DNA of 64,000 nucleotides from Catenulispora pinistramenti (GCF_018274385.1 NZ_JAAFYZ010000008.1:1-64000), one strand, 5' to 3'. Shown: positions 14,760 through 23,182, numbered from the stretch's first letter. Notes: generated from the sequence alone by a model not told the origin. Made by a program: numbers and translations.

Positions 14760-16403
14760 ATGACGACGACCCAGAGTGCTGAAACCGCCCCGGCCCCGCG
14801 GGCCGGCCGCAAAGAGTGGATCGGGCTGGCCGTGCTGGTCCTGCCGTGCCTGCTCATCTCGATGGACATGTCGGTCCTGCTCTTCGGGCTGCCGTTCATC
14901 AGCGCCGACCTCAAGCCCAGTGCCACCCAACAGCTGTGGATCATGGACGCCTACGGCTTCGCCCTGGCCGGGCTGCTGATCACCATGGGCGCCATCGGCG
15001 ACCGGATCGGCCGGCGCCGGCTGCTGCTGACCGGCGCCACGGCGTTCGGCGCGGCCTCGGTCGTGGCCGCCTACTCCGGCAGCGCCGAGATGCTGATCGG
15101 CGCCCGGGCCCTGCTCGGGGTGGCCGGGGCGACACTGATGCCCTCGACGATGGCCCTGATCCGCAACATGTTCCACGACCCCAAGCAGCGGCAGACCGCG
15201 ATCTCGCTGTGGACCGGCGGTCTGATCGGCGGCGTCACCCTCGGCCCGATCGTCGGCGGCGTGCTGTTGAACCACTTCTGGTGGGGTTCGGTGTTCCTGA
15301 TCAACCTGCCGGCGATGGCGCTGCTGTTGGTCCTGGGCCCGATCCTGCTCCCGGAGTACAAGACCCGGGCCGCCGGCCGACGGTTCGACGTCCTGGGTTC
15401 GGTGCTGTCGATGGCCACGATCTTCCCGGCGGTCTACGGGATCAAGCAGCTGGCCGTGGACGGCTTCAGCGCCACCGCGGCCGCCGCGTTGGCCTTCGGC
15501 GTCGCGCTGGGTATCGCCTTCGTGATCCGTCAGCACACCGCGAAGAACCCGCTGGTCGACATGGAGCTGTTCCGCAAGCCGAGCTTCCGGGCGCCGATGC
15601 TGGTGAACTTGTGCGGCAACTTCGTCCTGATGGGATTCAGCCTCTTCAACACGCAGTACCTGCAGTCTGTGGCCGGCATGCGGCCGTTCACCGCCGCGCT
15701 GTGGTCGATGGCCGCGATGCCGTTCGTCAGCGTCGGGATGGCGCTCACCGGCGCGTTGACCACCAGGGTCCGCCCGGCGCGGATCATCGGCACCGCCTTC
15801 CTGGTCTCGGCCTGCGGCGCGCTGGTTCTGACGCTGGTCCACCCGGGCAACCCGGTCGTGGTGCTGATGGTCGGTGCCGGGGTGGCGGCCGGCGGCGTGG
15901 TCGCGGCGCAGAGCATCGTCGGGAACATGGTGATGGCCGCGGCCCCGGCCGAGCGGGCCGGTTCGGCCTCGGCGCTCAACGAGACCGGCGCCGAACTCGG
16001 CAGTTCGCTGGGGATGGCCCTGCTGGGCAGCCTGGGCGCCGCGATCTACCACAACAAGATGGCGTCGGTGGGTGCGGGCGGAGCTCCGGAGCCGGCGGTG
16101 CACGCGGCCCACGAGACCATCGGCGGCGCGGTCGCCGTCGCCGGGCAGTTCCCCGGGGCGGCCGGACACAGCCTGCTGATCACGGCGCGCGACGCCTACA
16201 CCTCGGGTCTGCACACCGCGGCCCTGGCGGGTGCGGCGGTCCTGGCGCTCACCGCGCTGTTCGCCGTGCGGGCGCTGCGCAACGAGCCGGTCTTGCCGGC
16301 CGCGCCCAAGAAGGCTCCCAAGAGCAAGAAGGAGAAGCCGGAGAAAAAGGGTGCGAAGGCGGCGCCGGCCGAGCCTGTCGGTGACTACGCCTCGGCTGTG
16401 TGA
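14760..16403 (+). CDS. MFS drug exporter, DHA2 (14-TM) family
   Basis: 547 residues with about 14 membrane helices, as in QacA/EmrB-type proton-driven multidrug exporters. Motifs include S-M-D-M-S-V-L in helix 1, motif A as G-D-R-I-G-R-R-R-L-L in the loop after helix 2, and the G-x-x-x-G-P-x-x-G-G antiporter signature (T-L-G-P-I-V-G-G). The C-terminus is Lys/Ala/Pro-rich and cytoplasmic. The ATG at 14760 has no ribosome site, which fits a leaderless transcript from the TetR-controlled promoter. A strong terminator follows 12 bases after the stop. Confidence 0.94.
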   Translation: MTTTQSAETAPAPRAGRKEWIGLAVLVLPCLLISMDMSVLLFGLPFISADLKPSATQQLWIMDAYGFALAGLLITMGAIGDRIGRRRLLLTGATAFGAASVVAAYSGSAEMLIGARALLGVAGATLMPSTMALIRNMFHDPKQRQTAISLWTGGLIGGVTLGPIVGGVLLNHFWWGSVFLINLPAMALLLVLGPILLPEYKTRAAGRRFDVLGSVLSMATIFPAVYGIKQLAVDGFSATAAAALAFGVALGIAFVIRQHTAKNPLVDMELFRKPSFRAPMLVNLCGNFVLMGFSLFNTQYLQSVAGMRPFTAALWSMAAMPFVSVGMALTGALTTRVRPARIIGTAFLVSACGALVLTLVHPGNPVVVLMVGAGVAAGGVVAAQSIVGNMVMAAAPAERAGSASALNETGAELGSSLGMALLGSLGAAIYHNKMASVGAGGAPEPAVHAAHETIGGAVAVAGQFPGAAGHSLLITARDAYTSGLHTAALAGAAVLALTALFAVRALRNEPVLPAAPKKAPKSKKEKPEKKGAKAAPAEPVGDYASAV

Positions 16404-16414
16404 CGCGTACAGAG

Positions 16415-16458
16415 AAGGATCCGCCGGTCTCGGAGGGGGAGACCGGCGGATCCTTTTG
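16415..16458 (+). terminator. Bidirectional intrinsic terminator
   Basis: AAGGATCCGCCGGTCTC (16415-16431) and its exact complement (16439-16455) flank a seven-base loop and end in a T run. It lies between the convergent MFS exporter and QorB-like genes. Confidence 0.95.
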
Positions 16459-16471
16459 TCCAGCGCAGGAT

Positions 16472-17335
16472 TCAGACCTTGAGCGCTTCGGTCACGGCCT
16501 CGGCGACCGTGGTGGTCGGACGGCCGATCAGGGTGCTGAGGGTGTCGGTCACCTCGGCCAGCGCGCCCTCGGAGATCTTCGAGTCCGCGTCGGCCAGACC
16601 CGCTGCGAGGAAGCCCGGCAGGCCGAAGCCCTCCAGAGTCTTGCGGTACTCGGCCGGCTCCAGGTTCACGGCCGCGACCTCCTTGCCGGCCTGGCGCGAG
16701 ACCTCGGCGGCGATCTCGGCGCGGCTGTAAGCCCGGTCGCCGGTGAGCTCGTAGACCTTGCCCACGTGGCCTTCGGCGGTGGCCACCACTCCGGCCGCGG
16801 CGGCGTAGTCGGCCCGGGAGGCGAACGCGGTCCGGCCCTCGCCCACGGAGCCGATGATCGCGCCGTGCTCGATCGAGGCCGGCAGGGTCGCGGTCAGGTT
16901 CTCCCAGTACCAGTTGTTCCGCAGGAACGTGTAGGGCAGGCCGGACTCCTTGACCGCGGCCTCGGTGTCCTTGTGGACCCAGGCGAAGCCGATCGGGTTG
17001 GCCTCAGCCTGCGGAATCGAGGTGTAGATCACGTGGCCGACCCCGGCCTCCTTCGCGCCCTTGATCGCGTTCAGGTGGTGGCTGAGGCGGACCTCGTCCG
17101 GGCCGCTGGAGGAGATGAAGACCCACTTGTCGGCGCCGCGCAGGGCCTCGGTGAGGCTCGCGGCGTCGGCGTAGTCGCCGGGCACGACCTGCACGCCGCG
17201 GTCGGCGAGATCCTGCACCTTCTCCGGGGTGCGCACGATGGCGCGGATCTGTCCGGCCGGGACGCCGCGGCTCAGCAGGTCCTCGACGACGAGCCGGCCG
17301 AGGTGGCCGCTGGCGGCGGTGATGGCGATGGTCAT
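16472..17335 (-). CDS. NmrA-like NAD(P)H:quinone oxidoreductase, QorB/YtfG-like
   Basis: 287 residues, atypical short-chain dehydrogenase. The nucleotide-binding motif is T-A-A-S-G-H-L-G at about 7-14, and A-I-V-R-T-P is at about 32-37. The active-site Tyr region (H-V-I-Y-T-S-I) and N-W-Y-W-E-N resemble E. coli QOR2. It probably reduces quinones or electrophilic substrates using NADPH. It is divergent from an HxlR gene with a perfect palindrome between them, the common arrangement for HxlR-controlled oxidoreductases that answer electrophile or redox stress. Confidence 0.9.
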   Translation of the reverse strand: MTIAITAASGHLGRLVVEDLLSRGVPAGQIRAIVRTPEKVQDLADRGVQVVPGDYADAASLTEALRGADKWVFISSSGPDEVRLSHHLNAIKGAKEAGVGHVIYTSIPQAEANPIGFAWVHKDTEAAVKESGLPYTFLRNNWYWENLTATLPASIEHGAIIGSVGEGRTAFASRADYAAAAGVVATAEGHVGKVYELTGDRAYSRAEIAAEVSRQAGKEVAAVNLEPAEYRKTLEGFGLPGFLAAGLADADSKISEGALAEVTDTLSTLIGRPTTTVAEAVTEALKV

Positions 17336-17380
17336 GACGGCTCCTTGGGGGCGCGGCCCGGGGTTGGGCGCTTTCTCTCG

Positions 17381-17409
17381 GTTAGTGCGAGATCAACGAT
17401 TGCACTAAC
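17381..17409. promoter_or_regulatory. Palindromic operator for the HxlR regulator
   Basis: GTTAGTGC (17381-17388) and GCACTAAC (17402-17409) form a perfect inverted repeat with a 13-base spacer in the divergent region between the oxidoreductase and HxlR genes. Another AGTGCA follows nearby (about 17418-17423). Confidence 0.7.
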
Positions 17410-17475
17410 TTTTGGAAAGTGCAACCCGAGGCGCAGCACTACCGCAGGGAAAGCGAGTGGGGTACCGTGGACGGC

Positions 17476-17889
17476 ATGAGCACGCGCGCCGAATCATCAG
17501 CCGATTCCGAAGAGCGCGCCCTCGACCTGGTCTTCGACGTCTTGCAGGCGCGCTGTCCGTCGCGCCCCGTCCTGGAGCACGTGACCGGCCGCTGGGGCAC
17601 GCTGATCATGATGGCCCTGCTGGAGGGGCCGGTCCGGTTCAACGAGCTGCGCCGCCGGGTCGACGGGGTGAGCGAGAAGATGCTGTCCCAGGGGCTGCAA
17701 GCCCTGGAGCGGGACGGTTCCGTGGTCCGCGAGGTGCAGTCGACGATGCCGCCGCGGGTCGAGTACCAGCTGACCCCGCTCGGCAAGGAGATCGCCGAAC
17801 GGCTGAAGGACCTGGTGCGCTTCCTGGAGAGCCGGATGCCGGAGATCGAGGGGCTTCAGGCCCGCTATGACCAGGCGGCCGCCGCCTAG
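17476..17889 (+). CDS. HxlR-family (winged-helix) regulator
   Basis: 137 residues. The fold is typical: Cys near the N-terminus (Q-A-R-C-P-S-R-P-V-L), then H-V-T-G-R-W-G-T-L-I-M-M-A-L, F-N-E-L-R-R-R-V-D-G-V-S-E-K-M-L, and the wing P-P-R-V-E-Y-Q-L-T-P-L-G. That conserved N-terminal Cys is the redox or electrophile sensor in several HxlR/QorR proteins. ATG 17476 is preferred over the upstream open frame, which runs into the operator. It likely represses itself and the divergent oxidoreductase. Confidence 0.9.
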   Translation: MSTRAESSADSEERALDLVFDVLQARCPSRPVLEHVTGRWGTLIMMALLEGPVRFNELRRRVDGVSEKMLSQGLQALERDGSVVREVQSTMPPRVEYQLTPLGKEIAERLKDLVRFLESRMPEIEGLQARYDQAAAA

Positions 17890-17917
17890 CTCCTGCCGAT
17901 GATCCACACTGGGCGTC

Positions 17918-18658
17918 ATGACCAGACACGTGGAATTCCAGCGCCTGCACAACTTCCGTGATCTCGGCGGCTACCCGACCGCGGACGGTGGCACCACGAA
18001 GTGGGGCGTGCTGTACCGGTCGGACAACCTCGGGAAGCTGCGCGAGGCGGCTGACGTCGAGCGCTTCCGGGAGCTGGACGTGCACACGGTCATCGACCTG
18101 CGTTACCCCTGGGAGATAGAGAAGGCCGGCCGGGTGCCGGACTTCCCCGGGCTGCGCTATCTGAATTCCAGCATCGAGCACCAGCCGTACGACCAGGGCG
18201 CGCTGGGAAGCGACTTCGATCCGTGGCGGTTCCTCGCGGATCGCTATATGGAGGTCTCACAGGACGGCGTCAAGGAGATCCGTGAGGTCTTGGACGTCAT
18301 CGCCGATCCTGAGTCCGGTCCCACGGTCTTCCACTGCGCCTCGGGCAAGGACCGCACCGGCATCATCGCGCTGTACGTCCTCACCCTGATCGGGGTTCCC
18401 GAGGAGACGGTGCTGGACGACTTCTCGTTGACGGAGTTGGCCACGCAGCGGTTGATCGCGGACTGGAAGGCGTTCTACCCCGATCGCGAACTGAAGTGGC
18501 CCGCCTATGCGCGCGCCCCTAAGGATCCGATGGAGCTGTTCATCGCCGATCTGAAGGCCCGCTACGGCTCTGTAGAGGGTTACGCAGAACAGGAACTCGG
18601 TGTCGACGACGCTCTGGTCACCGCGTTGAAGACGAACCTAGTCGACGTCGAGGGCTAG
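17918..18658 (+). CDS. Tyrosine-protein phosphatase (PtpB-like, Y_phosphatase3)
   Basis: 246 residues. The N-terminus reads F-R-D-L-G-G-Y-P-T-A-D-G, the hallmark of atypical bacterial tyrosine phosphatases, and the P-loop is H-C-A-S-G-K-D-R-T-G, with Cys the nucleophile and Arg binding phosphate. The K-D in the loop is typical of PtpB-type enzymes that also act on phosphoinositides. It lies 28 bases after the HxlR gene on the same strand and could be co-transcribed. Its last 21 bases overlap the convergent GNAT gene. Confidence 0.92.
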   Translation: MTRHVEFQRLHNFRDLGGYPTADGGTTKWGVLYRSDNLGKLREAADVERFRELDVHTVIDLRYPWEIEKAGRVPDFPGLRYLNSSIEHQPYDQGALGSDFDPWRFLADRYMEVSQDGVKEIREVLDVIADPESGPTVFHCASGKDRTGIIALYVLTLIGVPEETVLDDFSLTELATQRLIADWKAFYPDRELKWPAYARAPKDPMELFIADLKARYGSVEGYAEQELGVDDALVTALKTNLVDVEG

Positions 18659-19111
18659 CTCGATCGACAGTGGCACGAAGCCATAGCGCTGATAGAAGCG
18701 GATCGCGGAGTCGTTCGCCGTATACGCGGAGACGTGGAGGCGTACGGCTCCGCGTTCGCGTCCCCAGGCGATGAAGTCCTCCACCAGACGGCCGCCGATC
18801 CCTTGTCCTCTATAGGGAACGGCTACATGCGTGCTGACTAGTTCGGCGCGCGCCGCGGTCCACATAGAGGACGCCGGGCTGAAGGTTCCTATTACGTGCC
18901 CGATTACTGTGTCGTCCTCTACAGCGACCAGTACCAGTGCGTCTGGAGCGGCGATGAGTCCGGCACACCTGGTGCGGATGTCGTCGCGCGGCCATTCCGG
19001 GTCACGCAGCCGGTCCCGGGTGACGCCGTCCTCGGCGAACAGGTCGGCGCTGTCTTGGGTGAGGCCGTCCAGATCGTCCAGGGTCGCCGGGCGGATCTCG
19101 ATGTCGGTCAT
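18638..19111 (-). CDS. GNAT-family N-acetyltransferase
   Basis: 157 residues. The acetyl-CoA binding motif A is V-P-Y-R-G-Q-G-I-G-G-R-L-V, preceded by strand L-V-S-T-H-V-A. The family C-terminus follows (Y-T-A-N-D-S-A-I-R-F-Y-Q-R-Y-G-F). The substrate cannot be predicted. ATG 19111 gives the normal start M-T-D-I-E-I-R-P-A-T; the frame upstream to 19180 is not coding-like. It ends inside the phosphatase gene on the other strand. Confidence 0.9.
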   Translation of the reverse strand: MTDIEIRPATLDDLDGLTQDSADLFAEDGVTRDRLRDPEWPRDDIRTRCAGLIAAPDALVLVAVEDDTVIGHVIGTFSPASSMWTAARAELVSTHVAVPYRGQGIGGRLVEDFIAWGRERGAVRLHVSAYTANDSAIRFYQRYGFVPLSIELALDVD

Positions 19112-19227
19112 ATCCGGGTGATACCCGTCGGCGGTATCCGGCGACCATCGGCGGTTCCGCGAGTTGTCACGGTGATGCAACCTGTTCTGGCGACCCCGCG
19201 GTTTGTGCGTGCGGAAGGGGGTACCGG

Positions 19228-19770
19228 ATGCGGTCCGAGGACGAAGACGAGTTCCGCCACTTCACGGCTGCGCGGTGGCCGGGGCTGGTGCGGACGGCGT
19301 ATCTGCTGACGGGGGATCTCGGCCACGCCGAAGATCTCGCCCAGGCGACGTTGATCAAGGCCTACCGGTCGTGGCACCGGGTGCGCCGGGTCGAGGACGT
19401 CGACGCCTACGTGCGCAAGATCCTGGTCAACGCCAACCGGAGTCGGTTCCGGTCGAAGCGGCCGGTGGAGTACAGCGTCGCCACGGTGCCGGAGCCGCAC
19501 GCGCGGCCGGACGCCAGTCGCGCGGTCGAGGACCGGGACGTGCTGTTCGCGGCGCTGGCCGGGCTGCCGCCGCGGCAGCGCGCGATCGTGGTGCTGCGGT
19601 ACTGGGAGGACTTGGCCGAGGGCGAGGTCGCCGACCTGCTCGGCTGTTCCGTCGGCAACGTCAAGAGCCAGGCTTCACGGGCGCTGGCGAAGTTGAGGAA
19701 TGACGCGGGTCTGGCCGGGCTGTCCTCGTTTCGGGAGCCGGCGGCGTCGTTGAGAGGAGAACGGGCATGA
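19228..19770 (+). CDS. SigE-family ECF RNA polymerase sigma factor
   Basis: 180 residues. Region 2 is at about 10-75 (A-Y-L-L-T-G-D-L-G-H-A-E-D-L-A-Q-A-T-L-I-K-A, as separate residues) and region 4 at about 105-160 (L-P-P-R-Q-R-A-I-V-V-L-R-Y-W-E-D-L, S-V-G-N-V-K-S-Q-A-S-R-A-L). It belongs to the actinobacterial group usually named SigE family (SigE70). Its stop overlaps the start of a membrane protein with a DsbA-like domain (ATGA), so the two are translationally coupled. It probably drives its own operon. Confidence 0.93.
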   Translation: MRSEDEDEFRHFTAARWPGLVRTAYLLTGDLGHAEDLAQATLIKAYRSWHRVRRVEDVDAYVRKILVNANRSRFRSKRPVEYSVATVPEPHARPDASRAVEDRDVLFAALAGLPPRQRAIVVLRYWEDLAEGEVADLLGCSVGNVKSQASRALAKLRNDAGLAGLSSFREPAASLRGERA

Positions 19771-20600
19771 CACAGGATTCGTGGGACGACGGCCTGCGCG
19801 AGATCATGACCGGCACCGCCGGCACGGCACGGGTCGCGGCGGCGCCGACCGATGTGATCCTGCGGCGGGGGCGGTCCTCGGTGCGTCGGCGGAACGGTCT
19901 GGCGGGCTCGGCGGTGCTCGGGGTCGTCGCCGCGGCGGTGATCGCGGGGACCGCCTTCGCCTCCGGAACAGCTGGCAGCTCCCCGCAGCCCGGTGCGGCG
20001 TCCAGCTCGGGGCGACTGTCGCCGGCCGCGGACGCCGTGGTGACCCTGGGATCGCCGTCGGCGAAGACGAAGGTGGTGATCTACGACGACTACCGCTGCC
20101 CGCCGTGCCGCCAGGTCGACAGCGGGACCAGCGCGCTGCTCAAGCAGGAGACCGCGTCCGGCAAGATCGAGGTCGAGTACCGCCCGGTCGACCTGATCGA
20201 CCGCCACGACACGCCGAACGGGACCGGGTCCGTGGTCGCGGGAAACGCCGTGCAGTGTGCGGCCGATCGGGGCGACTTCCTCGCCTACCGGGCCGCGGTC
20301 TTCGCGCACCAACCGGCCTCCGACGCCGATGACCCCTTCAGCTCGCCGACGGAGATGATCTCCATCGCCCGGGGGATCCCCGGTCTGGTGACTCCGTCGT
20401 TTGTGAAGTGCGTGGACGATCAGCCGTATGCGGCGGCGATCCGCGCGAACTACGACACCGCCATCAACACCCTGCAGTGCCCCGGCGTGCCGTGCATCAA
20501 CGCCGGCGGCCAACAGTGGAACGGCCAGGGAACCGACAGCACCAAGCCGCTGGGAGTCGGCGTCGACACCTGGTTGACTCAGATTATTGGGGCGCACTAA
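19767..20600 (+). CDS. Membrane-anchored DsbA-like thioredoxin-fold protein, putative anti-sigma partner
   Basis: 277 residues. About 40 cytoplasmic residues (beginning T-Q-D-S-W-D-D-G-L-R-E-I) are followed by one membrane helix (G-S-A-V-L-G-V-V-A-A-A-V-I-A-G, about 46-68) and an extracytoplasmic domain. That domain has D-D-Y-R-C-P-P-C-R-Q at about 108-117, a CPPC active site in a DsbA/thioredoxin-4 setting, and another Cys pair near the end (Q-C-P-G-V-P-C). The gene overlaps the sigma-factor gene by four bases, the position normally held by an anti-sigma factor. No zinc-binding anti-sigma motif is present in the N-terminal part. Either the short cytoplasmic segment binds the sigma factor or the protein is just a regulated thiol oxidoreductase. 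Confidence 0.85.
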   Translation: MTQDSWDDGLREIMTGTAGTARVAAAPTDVILRRGRSSVRRRNGLAGSAVLGVVAAAVIAGTAFASGTAGSSPQPGAASSSGRLSPAADAVVTLGSPSAKTKVVIYDDYRCPPCRQVDSGTSALLKQETASGKIEVEYRPVDLIDRHDTPNGTGSVVAGNAVQCAADRGDFLAYRAAVFAHQPASDADDPFSSPTEMISIARGIPGLVTPSFVKCVDDQPYAAAIRANYDTAINTLQCPGVPCINAGGQQWNGQGTDSTKPLGVGVDTWLTQIIGAH

Positions 20601-20688
20601 CGGTGTCGCGGCGGGCGCACGGACACCATCCTGCCCGGCTGAGAAAACCCGTGGTCGTGGCACGTACGCGCGGCTAGCTTGCTGCCCC

Positions 20689-21336
20689 ATGAGCTCTGAT
20701 CCGCAGAACATCATCGAGTCCGGATACGACGCCATGGCCGAGCAGTACTTGGCCGCGTTCGGCGAAGGCGTCCCCGACGATCCCCGGATCCGGTTCGTGG
20801 GCGAGTTGGCCGACCGTCTTCCTGACGGTGCGCGCGTTCTCGAGCTCGGCTGTGGTGCCGGGGTGCCGGCGACCGCCTTGCTGGCTCAACGTTTTGACGT
20901 TCTCGGCGTGGACATTTCGGCCGCTCAGCTGGCGCTCGCCGCGCAGCGGGTGCCGAGCGCCGCGTTCCGCAAGGCGGACATGATCAATCTGGAGCTGCCG
21001 GACGCCTCGTTCGACGCGGTCACGGCGTTCTACAGCTTCAACCACGTTCCCCGCGAGCAGCAGCCACCCCTGCTGGCCAAGATCGCCCGCTGGCTCCGCC
21101 CCGGCGGCCTCCTGCTGGCTTCCTTCGGCCAGGGCGGGTCGGCCGACGACGTCGAACCGTGGCTCGGCGTCCCCATGTTCTTCGCCAGCCACGATCCGGC
21201 CACGAACACCCGCCATCTCACCGAGGCCGGTCTCACGCCGATCGTCGACGAGCTGGTGAGTAAGGAGACGGGGATGGGGTGCGAAGCGTGGCAGTGGGTG
21301 CTGGCTCGCGGTGCTGGTGAGGGCGCCGGACGTTAA
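20689..21336 (+). CDS. Class I SAM-dependent methyltransferase
   Basis: 215 residues. Motif I is V-L-E-L-G-C-G-A-G-V-P-A, followed by V-L-G-V-D-I-S, A-D-M-I-N-L-E-L-P-D-A-S-F-D-A-V, and W-L-R-P-G-G-L-L-L-A-S-F. The UbiE/Methyltransf_11-like layout suggests a small-molecule O-, N- or C-methyltransferase; the substrate is unknown. ATG at 20689 begins M-S-S-D-P-Q-N-I, and the upstream open frame is not coding-like. A perfect 17-bp-stem terminator follows. Confidence 0.9.
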   Translation: MSSDPQNIIESGYDAMAEQYLAAFGEGVPDDPRIRFVGELADRLPDGARVLELGCGAGVPATALLAQRFDVLGVDISAAQLALAAQRVPSAAFRKADMINLELPDASFDAVTAFYSFNHVPREQQPPLLAKIARWLRPGGLLLASFGQGGSADDVEPWLGVPMFFASHDPATNTRHLTEAGLTPIVDELVSKETGMGCEAWQWVLARGAGEGAGR

Positions 21337-21348
21337 GTGCTAACCCTG

Positions 21349-21389
21349 AACCGGCGGTGACACAGGCGCGCTCTGTGTCACCGCCGGTT
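21349..21389 (+). terminator. Strong bidirectional terminator
   Basis: A 17-bp perfect inverted repeat (21349-21365 with 21373-21389; core GGCGGTGACACAG / CTGTGTCACCGCC) around a seven-base loop. It separates the methyltransferase gene from the convergent sigma-partner gene. Confidence 0.93.
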
Positions 21390-21415
21390 CGATCGACCGC
21401 GTTAAGCGGTCAGAT

Positions 21416-22315
21416 TCATGGGACGGTCACCGCGTTGGCGACGAGGGCCTTCAACTCTGTGACGGCCTGGTCCCATCCCGGTGCCGCCAGCAGTGTGCTC
21501 GCCTGGTCGCTGGTCAATGTGAACTGCGAGGGCGACGGTTCCACCATGTCGACTTCGATCACAGCGCCGTCCGGACGGACCCAGACGTAGGACAAAAAGT
21601 AGGGACCAGTCTGAGTAGTGGGATCCTTCCGGCTTTTGTACGTGATGAACTCGCCGCCCTTGGCGAACGGGGCGACGGTGCACACGTCATTCGGGCTCAG
21701 CTTCATCTTCTGACAGGTGGGTGTGTCGGTGCGGATCGAGACGACGACCCCGGCGCCCGGACCGTCCTGGGTGCCCAGGCTCCACGTGCCGTGGACGGTG
21801 CCGAGGATGTTCGCTGGAGCGCCGTTGACCGGCAGGTTCTTCCCATCCGGGATCTTTGTGCCGCCCGCGCCGAATCCCGTTTTGACGGGATGCGAGCCGG
21901 GCGGAAGGGCGCCCACCGCGATATCCAGTACGGAGTTCGCGAGCGCCTTGCCTTGAGCCGCCGTCACGTGTGTCGGGGCCACGGCCGCCGGCGACGTCGA
22001 GTGGTCGGGGCTCGGGCTCGGGGTCGAGCTCGATGATGTGACCCCGGCCGCGCCCGGGCCGACTGACGAAGGCGTGGAAGCCCCGGTGCGCGACGGGATC
22101 ATGGTGACGACGGCGCCGGCGACGCCGACCGCCGCGACCGCGGCGAGCGTCCCGGCGGCGGCCGAGCGGCGGCGGTGGCGCCGGGCGTGGGCCAGCGCCC
22201 CGGCGTGCAGCACGGCGGAGGCCGGTGCCTCGAAGGAGAAGGCAGTCTCGCGGAACGCCGCGGCGATGCCGTCCGGTTGATCGTGGTCGATGTCCTCGAA
22301 GTGATCGGTGGACAT
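21416..22315 (-). CDS. Membrane protein downstream of SigE-family sigma factor
   Basis: 299 residues. A cytoplasmic N-terminus (about 1-50, containing F-R-E-T-A-F-S-F-E-A-P) is followed by one membrane helix (T-L-A-A-V-A-A-V-G-V-A-G-A-V-V, about 55-72), a Ser/Pro/Thr-rich linker and an extracytoplasmic domain with two cysteines (T-C-Q-K-M and V-C-T-V-A). It lies 74 bp downstream of a sigma-factor gene and likely modulates or is controlled by it. I do not recognise the outer domain. The layout parallels the DsbA-like sigma partner at 19767 but the domain differs. Confidence 0.8.
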   Translation of the reverse strand: MSTDHFEDIDHDQPDGIAAAFRETAFSFEAPASAVLHAGALAHARRHRRRSAAAGTLAAVAAVGVAGAVVTMIPSRTGASTPSSVGPGAAGVTSSSSTPSPSPDHSTSPAAVAPTHVTAAQGKALANSVLDIAVGALPPGSHPVKTGFGAGGTKIPDGKNLPVNGAPANILGTVHGTWSLGTQDGPGAGVVVSIRTDTPTCQKMKLSPNDVCTVAPFAKGGEFITYKSRKDPTTQTGPYFLSYVWVRPDGAVIEVDMVEPSPSQFTLTSDQASTLLAAPGWDQAVTELKALVANAVTVP

Positions 22316-22389
22316 GGGAGTACACCTCTTTCGTGTCAGGTCTGAGAGTGATCGGGGACCGGGCCGGTCCGGACGCGCCCGGGAAGTGC

Positions 22390-22947
22390 TCAGAAACGCG
22401 CCAGGTCGGCGAAATCGCCGCCCAGCAGCTCGCGAACCCGTGCCAGCGCACGGGAACAGCGCGAGCGGACGGCGGTGTCGGACAGGTTCAGCCGGGCCGC
22501 CGTCTCGGCCACACTCAGGTCCTCCCAGAACCTGAGCACCAGCACCGCACGGTCGACCGGCGGTAGCGACCGCAACGCCTCCAGCAACGCCACCCGCAGC
22601 ACGACGTCCTCGCCGCGAGTCGGTTGATCCGCCACACCGCCGAGCCCGCCACCGCCGGCCGGGCGTTCGCTGTTGCTCCGTTTACGCCGCGCCGACACAA
22701 ACCGGTTGACCAGGGTGGTCTGCGCATAACCGACCGGGTTGTCCAGCCCGCCCACCCGCTGCCACCGCCGGTACAGCAACCCGAAGGTCTCCTGGACCAG
22801 GTCCTCGGCGGCATGGGTGTCCCCACCGGTGAGCAGGCAGGCGGAACGGAACAACCGCGGTCCGCTGGCCGCGACGAACGCCTGGAAGTCCAGGGCCGCG
22901 CCGTCAGCTTCTGTCGACCCGCGACTCCCGCGCTGTATGAGCCTCAT
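22390..22947 (-). CDS. SigE-family ECF RNA polymerase sigma factor
   Basis: 185 residues. Region 2 is at about 20-85 (S-A-C-L-L-T-G-G-D-T-H-A-A-E-D-L-V-Q-E-T) and region 4 at about 120-175 (L-P-P-V-D-R-A-V-L-V-L-R-F-W-E-D-L, L-N-L-S-D-T-A-V-R-S-R). A Gly-rich linker joins them. Its partner membrane gene follows at 21416-22315. It is the last core gene before the left end of the integrated element. Confidence 0.93.
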   Translation of the reverse strand: MRLIQRGSRGSTEADGAALDFQAFVAASGPRLFRSACLLTGGDTHAAEDLVQETFGLLYRRWQRVGGLDNPVGYAQTTLVNRFVSARRKRSNSERPAGGGGLGGVADQPTRGEDVVLRVALLEALRSLPPVDRAVLVLRFWEDLSVAETAARLNLSDTAVRSRCSRALARVRELLGGDFADLARF

Positions 22948-23182
22948 ATCCGATCAACGCCGCGAAGATGGGGAACTGTGGCACGCGAATTTTCGGCCGC
23001 GGCCGTACCGAGGTCTGGAAGTCGGACAAACCCGTCGACCGACCGCGTCACACCCATCGGGGTTAACCGGGACACCCGACAGAGCGTCCTCATCCCCGCC
23101 CGAAAACGATCGGGAAAAGCGATCAGGCCCGGTTCCCCGGGACTTGTCGTCCTCGGAACCGAGCCCTATCGTCGACTACTTA

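Noticed and set aside
14664-16214. Long extension of the TetR frame
   Set aside because: It is antisense to the MFS exporter and Gln/Arg/His-rich; the TetR protein begins at 14663.
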